From Alistipes sp. (GTDB lineage: Bacteria; Bacteroidota; Bacteroidia; Bacteroidales; Rikenellaceae), in the NCBI GenBank assembly GCA_017646785.1, contig JAGCLX010000020.1:1-14265 (forward strand): DNA of 14,265 nt, given 5' to 3'. Positions 7,109 through 14,265 of this stretch are shown here, in pieces. Every line of letters starts with the position of its first letter. The stretch's first letter is position 1. The notes below the pieces were generated by a model that worked only from the letters and a program-made list of their open reading frames with translations, made no database searches and was not told the DNA's origin. A program made the position numbers and the translations under genes.

Positions 7109-10100
7109 TCAATCTTTTTCCGTCGTCGTAGGGGGCTTTTGCTTCAACATATCTCTTGCCTCACGACGCGATGCTCGACGCTCCTTGCGCTCGGCAACTC
7201 TCTCTGCACGAGCCACACTATCTCGCCTAAATCTGTTCTTAAGACTCTCTCCCAACTCGGCAAAGGTATTAAAACTCTCACTGTAGTAGACACCAACGCC
7301 CGACTCCTGCATGCCCTGGTTCTCACCATAGCGGTCTATGGTCTGCGTGAAGCCCTTGAGGCGGAATGCACCATCAGGATCTATGAGCCATGTAATAAAT
7401 GCCTCGCCAACAAAATTAGATGCTTTCTCGGTTGCCTGCAACGCCTCATCCGAGAGGTATCCACCCTCAACCTCGACAATAAGTCGGTTGTCGAGCCAAC
7501 TCTTCGAGAAGCCAAAGTCTACCTCATCACCCGTCTGCTCGGTACGTGGACGATAGCGTAACACTATATTATAGTTGTCACCCGAGAGCCAGTTGCTCAG
7601 CTGATTTGACAACAGCTCAAAGCCCGTCGTTGCAGAGAGTGAAGCACCCATAGCGCCAGTATCCTCCGACGAGAAGGTATTGGCAGCCAACAGCCAGAAC
7701 ATCTGTGTGGCGATGGACTGCTGGTCGTTAAGAGCCTTGTCGATGACGGTCTGTATCTCGGGAGCCACATTGGGGACCTCGACGTCAAATGTCACCGTGG
7801 GCGACATCATGTCGTCCGTGAGCTTAATGTAGCACTCCACGGGCACAGCACGCGAGGTGTCGATACCCTGCAGCGAATTACCGATAAGTGGTTTAAGCGA
7901 CGCCTTAGTCTGGTACACCGCGTCGATATTGAGTTGCGCACCCATAGGGTCACCATTCCACGACACCGTAGAGCCTGGCACAACCGTAAAGAGTTTTTGC
8001 CATATATTCTGCAGCGTGAAGAGGTAGTTACCATCGCTGATGGTGTACTCTCCTCGCATCTCAAAGATGTTAGCCTTAGGCACGATGTGCATCGTAAGCT
8101 GACCAGTACCCCTACCTTGGATGATATCACCCACCGTGGGGTCAATAACCAACTGCATATCGATGTTGGGCAGAGCATTTAGCGTCATATCTATATCCAT
8201 AACGCTTCCTATGGTGTTCACAGGACGATGCTTACGCTCATAAGCTAACATGCGTCGTGTGAGGAATGCTGTGGTATCGGGACCCTTGACCTCCGTTGTA
8301 CGGAACTTCACAAAGTCGGCATACGACACATCCTCCTTGCCCGACAGCGGCATATAGAAGTGTGAGTTGTCGCCACTCGTAGCCTCGATATCCATCTTCA
8401 AGCCACGCTTATCACCCCTGAACTCCGCCGAGCCAGTGGCATACACATGGCCATAGAAGAGGTCGTTATCCTTCGACTTGGTATCAAGCACGAGGATGTT
8501 ACCCGCATCTATGGATATGTCATAGGTGACGTTCGAGAGGTGGTTTAGGTTAAGGTCCATCTTATAAACGCCCCTATTACCCTTAGGATCGAAGAGCTCC
8601 ACGCCATCGGCATAGATATGATTGTCGGCAATGCGTAACTCTCCGTAAGGTGCCGAGTACCTCACCTTGGTGTAGTCCACGGTCATGGCGAGTGAATCTA
8701 TCGTAGCACGACCCTCAAGTTGCGCCTTGCGGCCCTCGCCACGAATTGTCGCGTAGGCAGTAACATCACCCTCGATATCCGACACTATGCCCTTAAGGAA
8801 GGGCTGTATGAGCGCAGCCTTAAGGCCACGAACACGTGCATTGGCATAGTAGCGCGTGCCGTCAGGCTGGTAATAACCCCTGATAAGCGTATCACGTGTT
8901 GCCCTATCGCAGATAAAGACTCGAGCGCGGTTAAGCTGGAAGTCCCAATCCGATATAATATCCTGCGGTGGTGCCGACATGCCATTTACCAGTAGCTCAT
9001 CAAGACCTATACGCGCCTCAATCTCGGGGTTGTTAAGTGCCGACTTTATTGTTGCATAACCAGTCAACGCACCCCCGACATCATATCCCCAGCGCGCAAT
9101 AAACTGCGACAGCGGCGAGATATTAAAGCGATTTAGCGTAAGCTTTATTGAGTCGGTGCGCTGGCGCGATGCCACACCATGCAACGACAATAGCTCATCG
9201 CCATGCGAAATGCGGAGGTCGTTAATGTCGACACGCGTAGAGTCGATGTCGACGCCACGAGCATAGAGCTTCCACTGCGACGAGTCGGTAGTGAAGTGCG
9301 ACGGCGTGATGTCCACATGTATCGAACGGCGGTTAGTCCTTGCATTACGGCTAAACTTAGTCGCAACACCGAGCATAGCCGAACGCTTACCCTCGCTATC
9401 CTTAAATCCTGCAGTCACCGTAACGCGGTTTTCGCGCGCGCCACCATTGAGGTTGAAGTTGGGCATAAGAAGAGTTGCTCCTCGGTATATACCCTCCGAC
9501 CTCATGCGCACAGACATAGAGTCGCGACTGCTATTGTTGATATCGAGCTCCACATTTGCCATGATGAGTCCCGAGTACTCAACAGCCTCCGACTTACCCT
9601 TCAGGATGATATTATTGCTGCGCGGATTGAACGTGAGCGACACATTTGTCTCGGGAGCCACAACAAGACCTCCCGCAATAGCATCCAAAAGGCTATTTAT
9701 CTCCTCGTTTGCCGTGAGTGTGAACACCGTATAATCGCTGGCATTGTTCACCGCCGAATTCTGCACCTTGACCTCCGAAGAGTTGTTGTAGAGCAACGGC
9801 ACATATGTCATCAGCGAGTTGTACAGGTATTTGTATATGTCGCGATAGCTTGTGCGGCTACGGAAGTCGAAATCAAAGAAGTCACTCTTGCACTGCACAT
9901 ACTTCTGCTGTGGCGAGCTATCGAGGTCTATACGCAGGCGGTTAGAGTATATGTCGCCACCGGGATAGTGGTACTCTGCATCCGCGACACTCACATATCC
10001 ATTAAGCTCCTCAAGGGTCGCGCCACTGACATCGACACCTATGTTTGCCGAGATACTCGACACCTCATCGCGCCTATTAAGTCCCAAAGCGTGAAGGTCG

Positions 10101-11689
10101 GCATTCATCAACATCATCGATAGGCGATAGTATGGATTTGTGGTATCGAAATCCACATCAGCATACATATCAAACTCCAAGTTGGGATCCGCCGAGTTAA
10201 CCTCACCATAGAACTTATTACCATCGATAAGTCCCACGCCACCGATATCACGATAGGTGTATGCTGCAAAATCGAATGACTCCACTGCGACATCCACATC
10301 GCCCACAACGCCTCCCGACGACATGCTACCTACTTCGCATGAAGCATCCACCGAGGCATTAAGTTTTCCAATCTTGGGTTGATCGAGTAGTGCGCCCAAC
10401 TTAAAGTCGTAGCTCGTCGCTGAGCCATTGATACCATACCTACCCTGCTTACTCTTTGCGATATTTACATCCTCGCGTATTCTACCCAATGCCGTATTGA
10501 AGTTACCTGCAACGCGGAAGGCATCCAAACGACCACCGAATGTCGCTCGCGACTCTACCCACGCCACCTTCTCGACAATCTGCATCACGCGCTCTGGCAA
10601 GGGTTTATCAACAACGGCATTAATCAACATTGTCGCATCGCCTGCCGTCAGGTAGATATCCTCCACGCCAACAATATACTTTGCCGTGCGCCACTCGGGC
10701 ATGCCGATTACGTGAGCCGTAGCCCTAAGTCTGCTATTTTCACCAATATCCACGCCATGCAACTTAGCCTCGAAATCCACAACAGTACCCTTATACTCGA
10801 CATCCACGTCGTCAAGCGTGATACCCCATGTGCGTAGTCGAGGTGCAAAGTAGCCAATATCATTCGAAGATATGCTTGAATCAACAGCCTCCATATCCAT
10901 CTGAACGCTATTGATGTAGTCCTTATACTGCAACCAACTCTCTCCGTTGATATGCATGCGTGGCATGTTGAGAGTCGAGTGGTTAGAGCGCAGCTTGAGG
11001 TCGTCCACATGTATCACACCCCTATCGACAAGCATCACTCCACTGAGTGCATTAATCCTCAAGCCACTGCGCTCGTCGGCCTCAAAGCTTCTGATATCGC
11101 TCCTTACAGCGCCTTTAACGACGCTAAAGTTCTCCACATGAGCCTTGGCATTGAGGATGTGGATATCACCATAGTCCATACCATACTCTGGATATCGAGG
11201 TTGCAGACGCGTATATCTAAATTGCACATCATCAGCCTTGACATCATCCATGTACAGTCTGAAATCGCTCTCCTTTTCTGGATTTTGCAATTTTGCAATA
11301 ATGGGGCGGATATTAAGTTCACCATCGGCCATCTCGCGCAAATAGAAGTCAACACCACTCGCCTCGACATTCGATAGTTGCAATCCGTCACGCTTTACGT
11401 TAAAGCTCATCAGCGATGCTGACGCCTTGTCGGCATAAAGCAGAGTATCACACTCATAGTCCTCGACATAGAAGCCCTCAACACGCACGCGCGTAAAGAG
11501 GTCCATATCTATGCGCCTGATGGATACGCGAGAGCCCAGTGCTTGCGACACATAGTCAGTCGCATGGCGCACAACGACATTCTGCACCTCCTCCAAATTC
11601 AATAGCAGAGTTACAGAAATAGGCAAAAATATCAGCAACAATATGATTGCCGATAGCACCTTTGCCAATATTTTTATAACTTTGCGCAT
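7109..11689 (-). CDS. tamB: TamB-like AsmA-family translocation/assembly protein
   Basis: This 1526-residue protein has an N-terminal transmembrane anchor (about 5-29), an AsmA-like start (residues 30-90, with V-S-I-R-R-I-D-M-D-L-F) and a very long beta-rich periplasmic region. The C-terminal TamB/DUF490 domain shows G-R-G-T-G-Q-L near residue 1190, then the G-D-Y-type repeat region, W-N-G-D-P-M-G-A, a P-V-E-C-Y-I-K-L segment near 1290 and the conserved Q-S-I-A-T-Q-M-F-W-L-L segment near 1335. Proteobacterial TamB bridges inner and outer membranes and works with TamA in outer-membrane assembly or lipid transport; Bacteroidetes homologues are usually 1400-1700 residues and their partner is less clear. 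No tamA/bamA gene is in the window. The C-terminus ends in a basic R/E-rich tail (about 1480-1526) beyond the DUF490 domain. A TAnnTTTG promoter lies upstream; exbB starts 86 bp downstream. Confidence 0.92.
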   Translation of the reverse strand: MRKVIKILAKVLSAIILLLIFLPISVTLLLNLEEVQNVVVRHATDYVSQALGSRVSIRRIDMDLFTRVRVEGFYVEDYECDTLLYADKASASLMSFNVKRDGLQLSNVEASGVDFYLREMADGELNIRPIIAKLQNPEKESDFRLYMDDVKADDVQFRYTRLQPRYPEYGMDYGDIHILNAKAHVENFSVVKGAVRSDIRSFEADERSGLRINALSGVMLVDRGVIHVDDLKLRSNHSTLNMPRMHINGESWLQYKDYINSVQMDMEAVDSSISSNDIGYFAPRLRTWGITLDDVDVEYKGTVVDFEAKLHGVDIGENSRLRATAHVIGMPEWRTAKYIVGVEDIYLTAGDATMLINAVVDKPLPERVMQIVEKVAWVESRATFGGRLDAFRVAGNFNTALGRIREDVNIAKSKQGRYGINGSATSYDFKLGALLDQPKIGKLNASVDASCEVGSMSSGGVVGDVDVAVESFDFAAYTYRDIGGVGLIDGNKFYGEVNSADPNLEFDMYADVDFDTTNPYYRLSMMLMNADLHALGLNRRDEVSSISANIGVDVSGATLEELNGYVSVADAEYHYPGGDIYSNRLRIDLDSSPQQKYVQCKSDFFDFDFRSRTSYRDIYKYLYNSLMTYVPLLYNNSSEVKVQNSAVNNASDYTVFTLTANEEINSLLDAIAGGLVVAPETNVSLTFNPRSNNIILKGKSEAVEYSGLIMANVELDINNSSRDSMSVRMRSEGIYRGATLLMPNFNLNGGARENRVTVTAGFKDSEGKRSAMLGVATKFSRNARTNRRSIHVDITPSHFTTDSSQWKLYARGVDIDSTRVDINDLRISHGDELLSLHGVASRQRTDSIKLTLNRFNISPLSQFIARWGYDVGGALTGYATIKSALNNPEIEARIGLDELLVNGMSAPPQDIISDWDFQLNRARVFICDRATRDTLIRGYYQPDGTRYYANARVRGLKAALIQPFLKGIVSDIEGDVTAYATIRGEGRKAQLEGRATIDSLAMTVDYTKVRYSAPYGELRIADNHIYADGVELFDPKGNRGVYKMDLNLNHLSNVTYDISIDAGNILVLDTKSKDNDLFYGHVYATGSAEFRGDKRGLKMDIEATSGDNSHFYMPLSGKEDVSYADFVKFRTTEVKGPDTTAFLTRRMLAYERKHRPVNTIGSVMDIDMTLNALPNIDMQLVIDPTVGDIIQGRGTGQLTMHIVPKANIFEMRGEYTISDGNYLFTLQNIWQKLFTVVPGSTVSWNGDPMGAQLNIDAVYQTKASLKPLIGNSLQGIDTSRAVPVECYIKLTDDMMSPTVTFDVEVPNVAPEIQTVIDKALNDQQSIATQMFWLLAANTFSSEDTGAMGASLSATTGFELLSNQLSNWLSGDNYNIVLRYRPRTEQTGDEVDFGFSKSWLDNRLIVEVEGGYLSDEALQATEKASNFVGEAFITWLIDPDGAFRLKGFTQTIDRYGENQGMQESGVGVYYSESFNTFAELGESLKNRFRRDSVARAERVAERKERRASRREARDMLKQKPPTTTEKD

Positions 11690-11700
11690 TGAAACGATGA

Positions 11701-11734
11701 TTTGAAATCAGCTACTACGTAGCAATTAACTTAC
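11701..11734 (+). promoter_or_regulatory. Weak candidate tsaD promoter
   Basis: TTTG at 11701-11704 could be a -33 element, with TAACTTAC at 11727-11734 as a degenerate -7 (TAnnTT kept, last two bases different), 22 bp apart and about 56 bp upstream of the tsaD ATG. It touches the opposite-strand tamB -7 element, so the two promoters would share a surface. The match is weak and is offered mainly because tsaD must be transcribed from this divergent gap. Confidence 0.3.
11711..11723. repeat. Small inverted repeat GCTAC-TAC-GTAGC
   Basis: A perfect 5-bp inverted repeat with a 3-nt centre, also containing the 8-bp palindrome CTACGTAG (11715-11722). It sits in the tamB/tsaD divergent gap, between the candidate -33 and -7 boxes of the tsaD direction and downstream of the tamB -7 box, a place where an operator could act on both. 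No regulator is known from the sequence. Confidence 0.4.
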
Positions 11735-11741
11735 AAAAGTA
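11734..11741 (-). promoter_or_regulatory. Candidate tamB promoter (-7 element TACTTTTG)
   Basis: On the minus strand TACTTTTG matches the Bacteroidetes -7 consensus TAnnTTTG exactly and lies 44 bp upstream of the tamB ATG at 11689. The matching -33 region on that strand (around 11763-11770) is a T-run rather than a clean TTTG. Position and sequence support it as the tamB promoter. Confidence 0.6.
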
Positions 11742-11745
11742 ATAA

Positions 11746-11767
11746 TTTTTCTATTAATATAGAAAAA
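11746..11767. repeat. AT-rich inverted repeat TTTTTCTAT-TAAT-ATAGAAAAA
   Basis: Nine-base perfect arms around a 4-nt centre, 23 bp before the tsaD start codon and overlapping the likely -33 region of the tamB promoter. It could be a regulator site, a hairpin in the tsaD leader, or a chance product of an A/T-rich gap. Nothing in the sequence decides between these. Confidence 0.45.
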
Positions 11768-11790
11768 AACATAGAAATAATTCCAGAAAA

Positions 11791-12816
11791 ATGGACATTA
11801 CTATCCTTGGTATCGAGTCGTCATGCGACGACACCTCGGCAGCAGTGATACGCAATCGAACACTGCTATCGAACGTAATTGCCTCACAGGCAGTACACCA
11901 AAAGTATGGCGGCGTTATCCCCGAGCTCGCATCGCGCGCCCACCAGCAGAACATCATACCCGTGGTGGACACTGCACTCAAGGAGGCGGGAATAACCATC
12001 GACAAAGTCGATGCCATAGCCTTCACGCGTGGTCCTGGCCTTTTAGGCTCGCTCCTCGTGGGTGTGTCGTTTGCCAAGGGCCTTTCTATTGCCAATAACA
12101 TCCCTCTGGTGGAGGTTAACCACCTGCAGGGCCACATACTCTCGCACTTTGTCGACCTCCCCGACCGCGAGCTACCACACCCCGACTTCCCATTCCTATG
12201 CCTCCTGGTAAGTGGCGGACACACGCAGATTGTGCGTGTGGACTCACCCACCGAGATGGAGATTATCGGCACGACTATCGACGATGCCGCAGGTGAGGCG
12301 TTCGACAAGTGCGCAAAGGTGATGGGACTCCCCTATCCTGGCGGTCCCGTGATTGACCGCTTGGCAAAGGAGGGTAACGACAAGGCATTCAAGTTTGCTA
12401 AGCCCCATGTCGATGGCGAGTTCGACTACTCATTCTCGGGATTGAAGACCTCATTCCTCTACACCTTGCGTGATGCCGTAAAGGAGGACCCCGACTTTGT
12501 AGAGAAAAACAAGGCCGACCTCGCCGCATCGCTACAGAAAACCATTGTGGATATACTCATCAACAAGCTCGTTAAGGCATCTAAGGCAACGGGCATCAAG
12601 GATATAGCTATCGCTGGCGGTGTATCTGCCAACTCAGGTCTCCGCAACGGCATCCTTGAGGCCGGCAAACGTCGCGGTTGGCGCACCTTCCTTCCCGAGC
12701 TTAAGTTTACGACAGACAACGCCGCGATGATTGCCACAGCGGGCTACTACCGCTACATGGCGGGTGAATTGAGCAGCCTTGACGTGTCACCCGTAGCTCG
12801 CCTTGAGGATTTATAG
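11791..12816 (+). CDS. tsaD: tRNA threonylcarbamoyladenosine transferase
   Basis: This 341-residue protein has the standard bacterial TsaD (formerly Gcp/YgjD) length. With TsaB and TsaE it transfers the threonylcarbamoyl group from threonylcarbamoyl-AMP to A37 of ANN-decoding tRNAs, forming t6A; it is usually essential and cytoplasmic. Motifs of the ASKHA fold are complete: G-I-E-S-S-C-D-D-T-S (7-16); the metal ligands H111 and H115 in N-H-L-Q-G-H (110-115); S-G-G-H-T-Q (141-146); a D-D-A-A-G-E-A-F-D-K segment (about 164-173); A-G-G-V-S-A-N-S near 274-281; and the third metal ligand D309 in T-D-N-A-A-M-I-A. Divergent from tamB across a 101-bp gap and followed 14 bp later by a radical SAM gene, with which it is probably co-transcribed. 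TsaB, TsaC and TsaE are not in this window. Confidence 0.97.
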   Translation: MDITILGIESSCDDTSAAVIRNRTLLSNVIASQAVHQKYGGVIPELASRAHQQNIIPVVDTALKEAGITIDKVDAIAFTRGPGLLGSLLVGVSFAKGLSIANNIPLVEVNHLQGHILSHFVDLPDRELPHPDFPFLCLLVSGGHTQIVRVDSPTEMEIIGTTIDDAAGEAFDKCAKVMGLPYPGGPVIDRLAKEGNDKAFKFAKPHVDGEFDYSFSGLKTSFLYTLRDAVKEDPDFVEKNKADLAASLQKTIVDILINKLVKASKATGIKDIAIAGGVSANSGLRNGILEAGKRRGWRTFLPELKFTTDNAAMIATAGYYRYMAGELSSLDVSPVARLEDL

Positions 12817-12830
12817 TCCTCTATACCGCC

Positions 12831-13775
12831 ATGGAGCAACTGCCCTACAACGACTATGGTAGCCTCATGCGCCGCAAGTTTGGAGGTCGCGTACAGAAGC
12901 TCGCTATTGACGCAGGACTAAGCTGCCCTAATCGCGACGGCACAATAGCCCACGGTGGTTGCACATTTTGTCTTGGAGAGGCATTTAGCCCCTCCTACTG
13001 TCGAAGCACACACGACATCACCGAACAGATAGACTCTGCCCTGCGATTTCACAATACCCGAGGTCGCAAGGCAGAGTCTTATCTCGCTTATCTCCAATCG
13101 GGTACAAATACCCATGCCGATATTGACACGCTGCGCGAGATATACAACAAGGCTATTTCACATCCCGCAATATCGGGCATAATCATCGGCACACGCCCCG
13201 ACTGCATTAATACCGAAATACTCCAATTATTCAACGATATTTCGCATAGGACATATATCGCTGTTGAATATGGAATTGAGTCGGTATACGATGCCACACT
13301 ACGCCATGTTAACCGTGGCCATGACTTTGCCACCGCAGCTCGCGCCGTTGCCGACACCAAGTCCCTCGGCATAGATGTCGGTGCGCACTTCATCCTCGGA
13401 CTGCCACACGAAAGTCGCGAAGATATAGTAGCCGGCATCGACCGCATCAACACCCTTGACATCGACTTTATAAAGTTCCATCAACTGCAGATATACACCT
13501 CTACGACTATGGAACGCGAATGGCATGAGCACCCCGAGCGATTTCTCTTTGGCGGCAACTTTGACACGAAAGATTATATCGCACTTGTCATAGAGATAAT
13601 CCGCCACCTCAACCCCAACATCGCCATCGAACGTATAGTATCCCAGGCACCCCATCACCTCATCGCCCACTCCCCTCTCGGAGGCATACGCCCACAAGAG
13701 GTACGAGATGCGGTCATCAACACCATGATTATCAACGCATATCAGCAGGGCGACCTCTACGCTACTATCCGCTAA
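12831..13775 (+). CDS. Radical SAM protein, YhcC/TIGR01212 family
   Basis: This 314-residue protein has the radical SAM cluster motif of the YhcC (TIGR01212) family: C32, C44 and C47 spaced C-x11-C-x2-C within S-C-P-N-R-D-G-T (31-38) and G-G-C-T-F-C (42-47). The N-terminal Y-N-D-Y-G-S-L-M-R-R-K-F-G-G-R-V-Q-K and the I-G-T-R-P-D-C, V-E-Y-G-I-E-S and H-F-I-L-G-L-P segments are also characteristic. The cysteines bind a [4Fe-4S] cluster that cleaves S-adenosylmethionine. The reaction of this family is not established to my knowledge. E. coli YhcC is the namesake; the close link to tsaD (14-bp gap) fits but does not prove a tRNA-related job. Length is normal for the family and no frameshift is seen. 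Confidence 0.92.
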   Translation: MEQLPYNDYGSLMRRKFGGRVQKLAIDAGLSCPNRDGTIAHGGCTFCLGEAFSPSYCRSTHDITEQIDSALRFHNTRGRKAESYLAYLQSGTNTHADIDTLREIYNKAISHPAISGIIIGTRPDCINTEILQLFNDISHRTYIAVEYGIESVYDATLRHVNRGHDFATAARAVADTKSLGIDVGAHFILGLPHESREDIVAGIDRINTLDIDFIKFHQLQIYTSTTMEREWHEHPERFLFGGNFDTKDYIALVIEIIRHLNPNIAIERIVSQAPHHLIAHSPLGGIRPQEVRDAVINTMIINAYQQGDLYATIR

Positions 13776-13870
13776 AATTAGCACCTATTTATAATATAGT
13801 TCAGACAAATCCACCCTCCCCAAACGGTCACACAAGCAGCGCCTCCTCGACGAGTGCATTAAACAATGTA
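13776..13870. other. Intergenic segment with a GC-rich patch; no gene recognised
   Basis: This is the first part of the 270-bp gap between the radical SAM gene and the hydrogenase gene. About 13811-13858 is clearly richer in G+C than the flanking A/T-rich DNA. On the minus strand it reads, in one frame from 13858, A-L-V-E-E-A-L-L-V then a stop, then P-F-G-E-G-G-F-V and another stop. That could be a relic of coding sequence, a dispersed intergenic repeat, or chance. No strong terminator follows the radical SAM stop; the only dyad here is the small CTCG-A-CGAG. No second copy is visible in this window. Confidence 0.35.
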
Positions 13871-13880
13871 AAAAAGTAGT

Positions 13881-13901
13881 CGTAAAATTTTTATTTTTAC
13901 G
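13881..13901. repeat. Inverted repeat at the -33 region of the hydrogenase promoter
   Basis: CGTAAAA (13881-13887) and TTTTACG (13895-13901) form perfect 7-bp arms around a 7-nt centre. GTAGT (13876-13880) just outside the left arm also matches ACTAC (13910-13914) beyond the right arm, across an 8-nt offset. The inner dyad covers the expected -33 element of the promoter at 13912-13919, the right place for a regulator site. No known box is identified. Confidence 0.45.
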
Positions 13902-13919
13902 CAATTTATACTACCTTTG
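13888..13919 (+). promoter_or_regulatory. Promoter of the [FeFe] hydrogenase gene
   Basis: TACCTTTG at 13912-13919 matches the Bacteroidetes -7 consensus TAnnTTTG exactly. A T-run (13888-13891, in place of TTTG) lies about 20 bp upstream at the -33 spacing. Transcription would start near 13925, leaving an untranslated leader of about 120 nt before the ATG at 14046. Confidence 0.75.
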
Positions 13920-14045
13920 TTGAGTTAATTACCGGCATTACGTACAATAATTTAGTATTATAGTCAAAAAAGACGATAACACGTCAATTACTACGGGTAA
14001 TAACAGCACAATAAGACGACAAATTAACAGTTAACTACTAACGAT
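13920..14045 (+). promoter_or_regulatory. Long 5' leader of the hydrogenase gene with several dyads
   Basis: The leader has several short inverted repeats: GACG/CGTC (13972-13975 and 13982-13985), ATTAC/GTAAT (13987-13991 and 13997-14001, 5-nt loop) and TTAAC-A-GTTAA (14024-14034), the last ending 11 nt before the start codon. None has a terminator-like GC stem or T-run, and no known riboswitch is recognised. The TTAAC/GTTAA dyad could influence translation start or bind a regulator; this is inference. Confidence 0.35.
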
Positions 14046-14265
14046 ATGGCAATTAAAAACAACGTTATGATCGTACGCCAGAGACTTCTCACTAAGCTTG
14101 TGAGCCTCTGGAATGAGGGTCAGCTCGTAGAGAAGATCGACCGAGTACCCATCGAGTTTAGTCCTCGTAATTCACAGGTTCGTGGTCGCTGCTGCATCCA
14201 CAAGGAGCGCGCAGTATGGAAGTATAAGTCGCTCCCATTGTTGGGTTACGACATGACAGACGAGA
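14046..14265 (+). CDS. Monomeric [FeFe] hydrogenase, group B-like, N-terminal fragment (3' end outside window)
   Basis: Seventy-three codons are visible before the window ends. The peptide starts M-A-I-K-N-N-V-M-I-V-R and has I-D-R-V-P-I-E (31-37), a C-C pair at residues 49-50 in R-G-R-C-C-I-H-K-E-R-A-V (47-58) and K-Y-K-S-L-P-L-L-G. The R-C-C-(I/V)-(Y/H)-K-(D/E)-R-A pattern after a short helical N-terminus is what I know from group B monomeric [FeFe] hydrogenases (TIGR04105) of Clostridia and Bacteroidales. Those continue with ferredoxin-type [4Fe-4S] sites and the H-cluster domain, none of which is in the window, so the assignment rests on the N-terminal signature only. Such enzymes are thought to couple ferredoxin oxidation to proton reduction in fermentation, which fits the ptb-buk genes. 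A clear promoter and a 120-nt leader show it starts its own transcript. Confidence 0.75.
   Translation, partial: MAIKNNVMIVRQRLLTKLVSLWNEGQLVEKIDRVPIEFSPRNSQVRGRCCIHKERAVWKYKSLPLLGYDMTDE

Noticed and set aside
9203..10123. 306-codon plus-strand open frame inside tamB
   Set aside because: It lies wholly opposite tamB, whose frame has TamB/AsmA features. The peptide is rich in His, Arg, Ile and Val with no domain pattern, as expected from the antisense of a long open gene.
14024..14034. TTAAC-A-GTTAA as a Rex redox-regulator site
   Set aside because: The half-sites are too short and too close together compared with a typical Rex box (TTGTTAA-n4-TTAACAA), and the site is downstream of the promoter near the start codon.
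1..14265. CRISPR arrays, tRNA/rRNA genes, insertion sequences, prophage or defence systems
   Set aside because: I read both strands for spaced direct repeats, cloverleaf-like segments, transposase or integrase motifs and terminal repeats, and saw none. Gene content is housekeeping, envelope and fermentation.

Overview
The window looks like ordinary chromosomal DNA from a fermentative anaerobe of the Bacteroidales. Evidence: start codons sit behind A/T-rich leaders with no Shine-Dalgarno sequence, two promoters match the Bacteroidetes -7 consensus TAnnTTTG, and the gene content fits (ExbB/ExbD/TonB set, a very large Bacteroidetes-type TamB, a Ptb-Buk pair, a group B-like [FeFe] hydrogenase). 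I cannot fix the genus from this sequence; an Alistipes-like or related gut lineage is a guess.

Left part (1-3290), plus strand: the 3' end of phosphate butyryltransferase (ptb), butyrate kinase (buk), type II 3-dehydroquinate dehydratase (aroQ) and a WzxC-type polysaccharide flippase. The genes are closely spaced and end at a strong bidirectional terminator hairpin (3237-3290). Ptb-Buk convert an acyl-CoA to an acyl-phosphate and then to acid plus ATP. AroQ feeds aromatic amino-acid synthesis, and the flippase exports surface polysaccharide.

Middle part (3313-7022), minus strand, ending at the same terminator: exbB, exbD, tonB, a small periplasmic DUF1573 protein, a metallo-beta-lactamase-fold hydrolase and trmD, with gaps of 6-30 bp. 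It is probably one operon joining an outer-membrane energy-transduction system to a tRNA methyltransferase. Upstream of it on the same strand is tamB (7109-11689), a 1526-residue AsmA/TamB-like envelope protein.

Right part (11690-14265): a 101-bp divergent region with overlapping promoter signals and two inverted repeats separates tamB from the plus-strand pair tsaD (tRNA t6A synthesis) and a YhcC/TIGR01212-type radical SAM gene. A 270-bp intergenic region follows. It holds a GC-rich patch, a clear TAnnTTTG promoter and a dyad-rich leader for the last gene, cut by the window edge, whose N-terminus looks like a monomeric group B [FeFe] hydrogenase. That gene and ptb-buk both point to acid- and hydrogen-producing fermentation.

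I found no tRNA or rRNA gene, CRISPR array, insertion sequence, phage module or defence system, and no convincing new system. The points most worth checking are non-coding: the GC-rich patch near 13811-13858, the hydrogenase leader and the tamB/tsaD divergent region.
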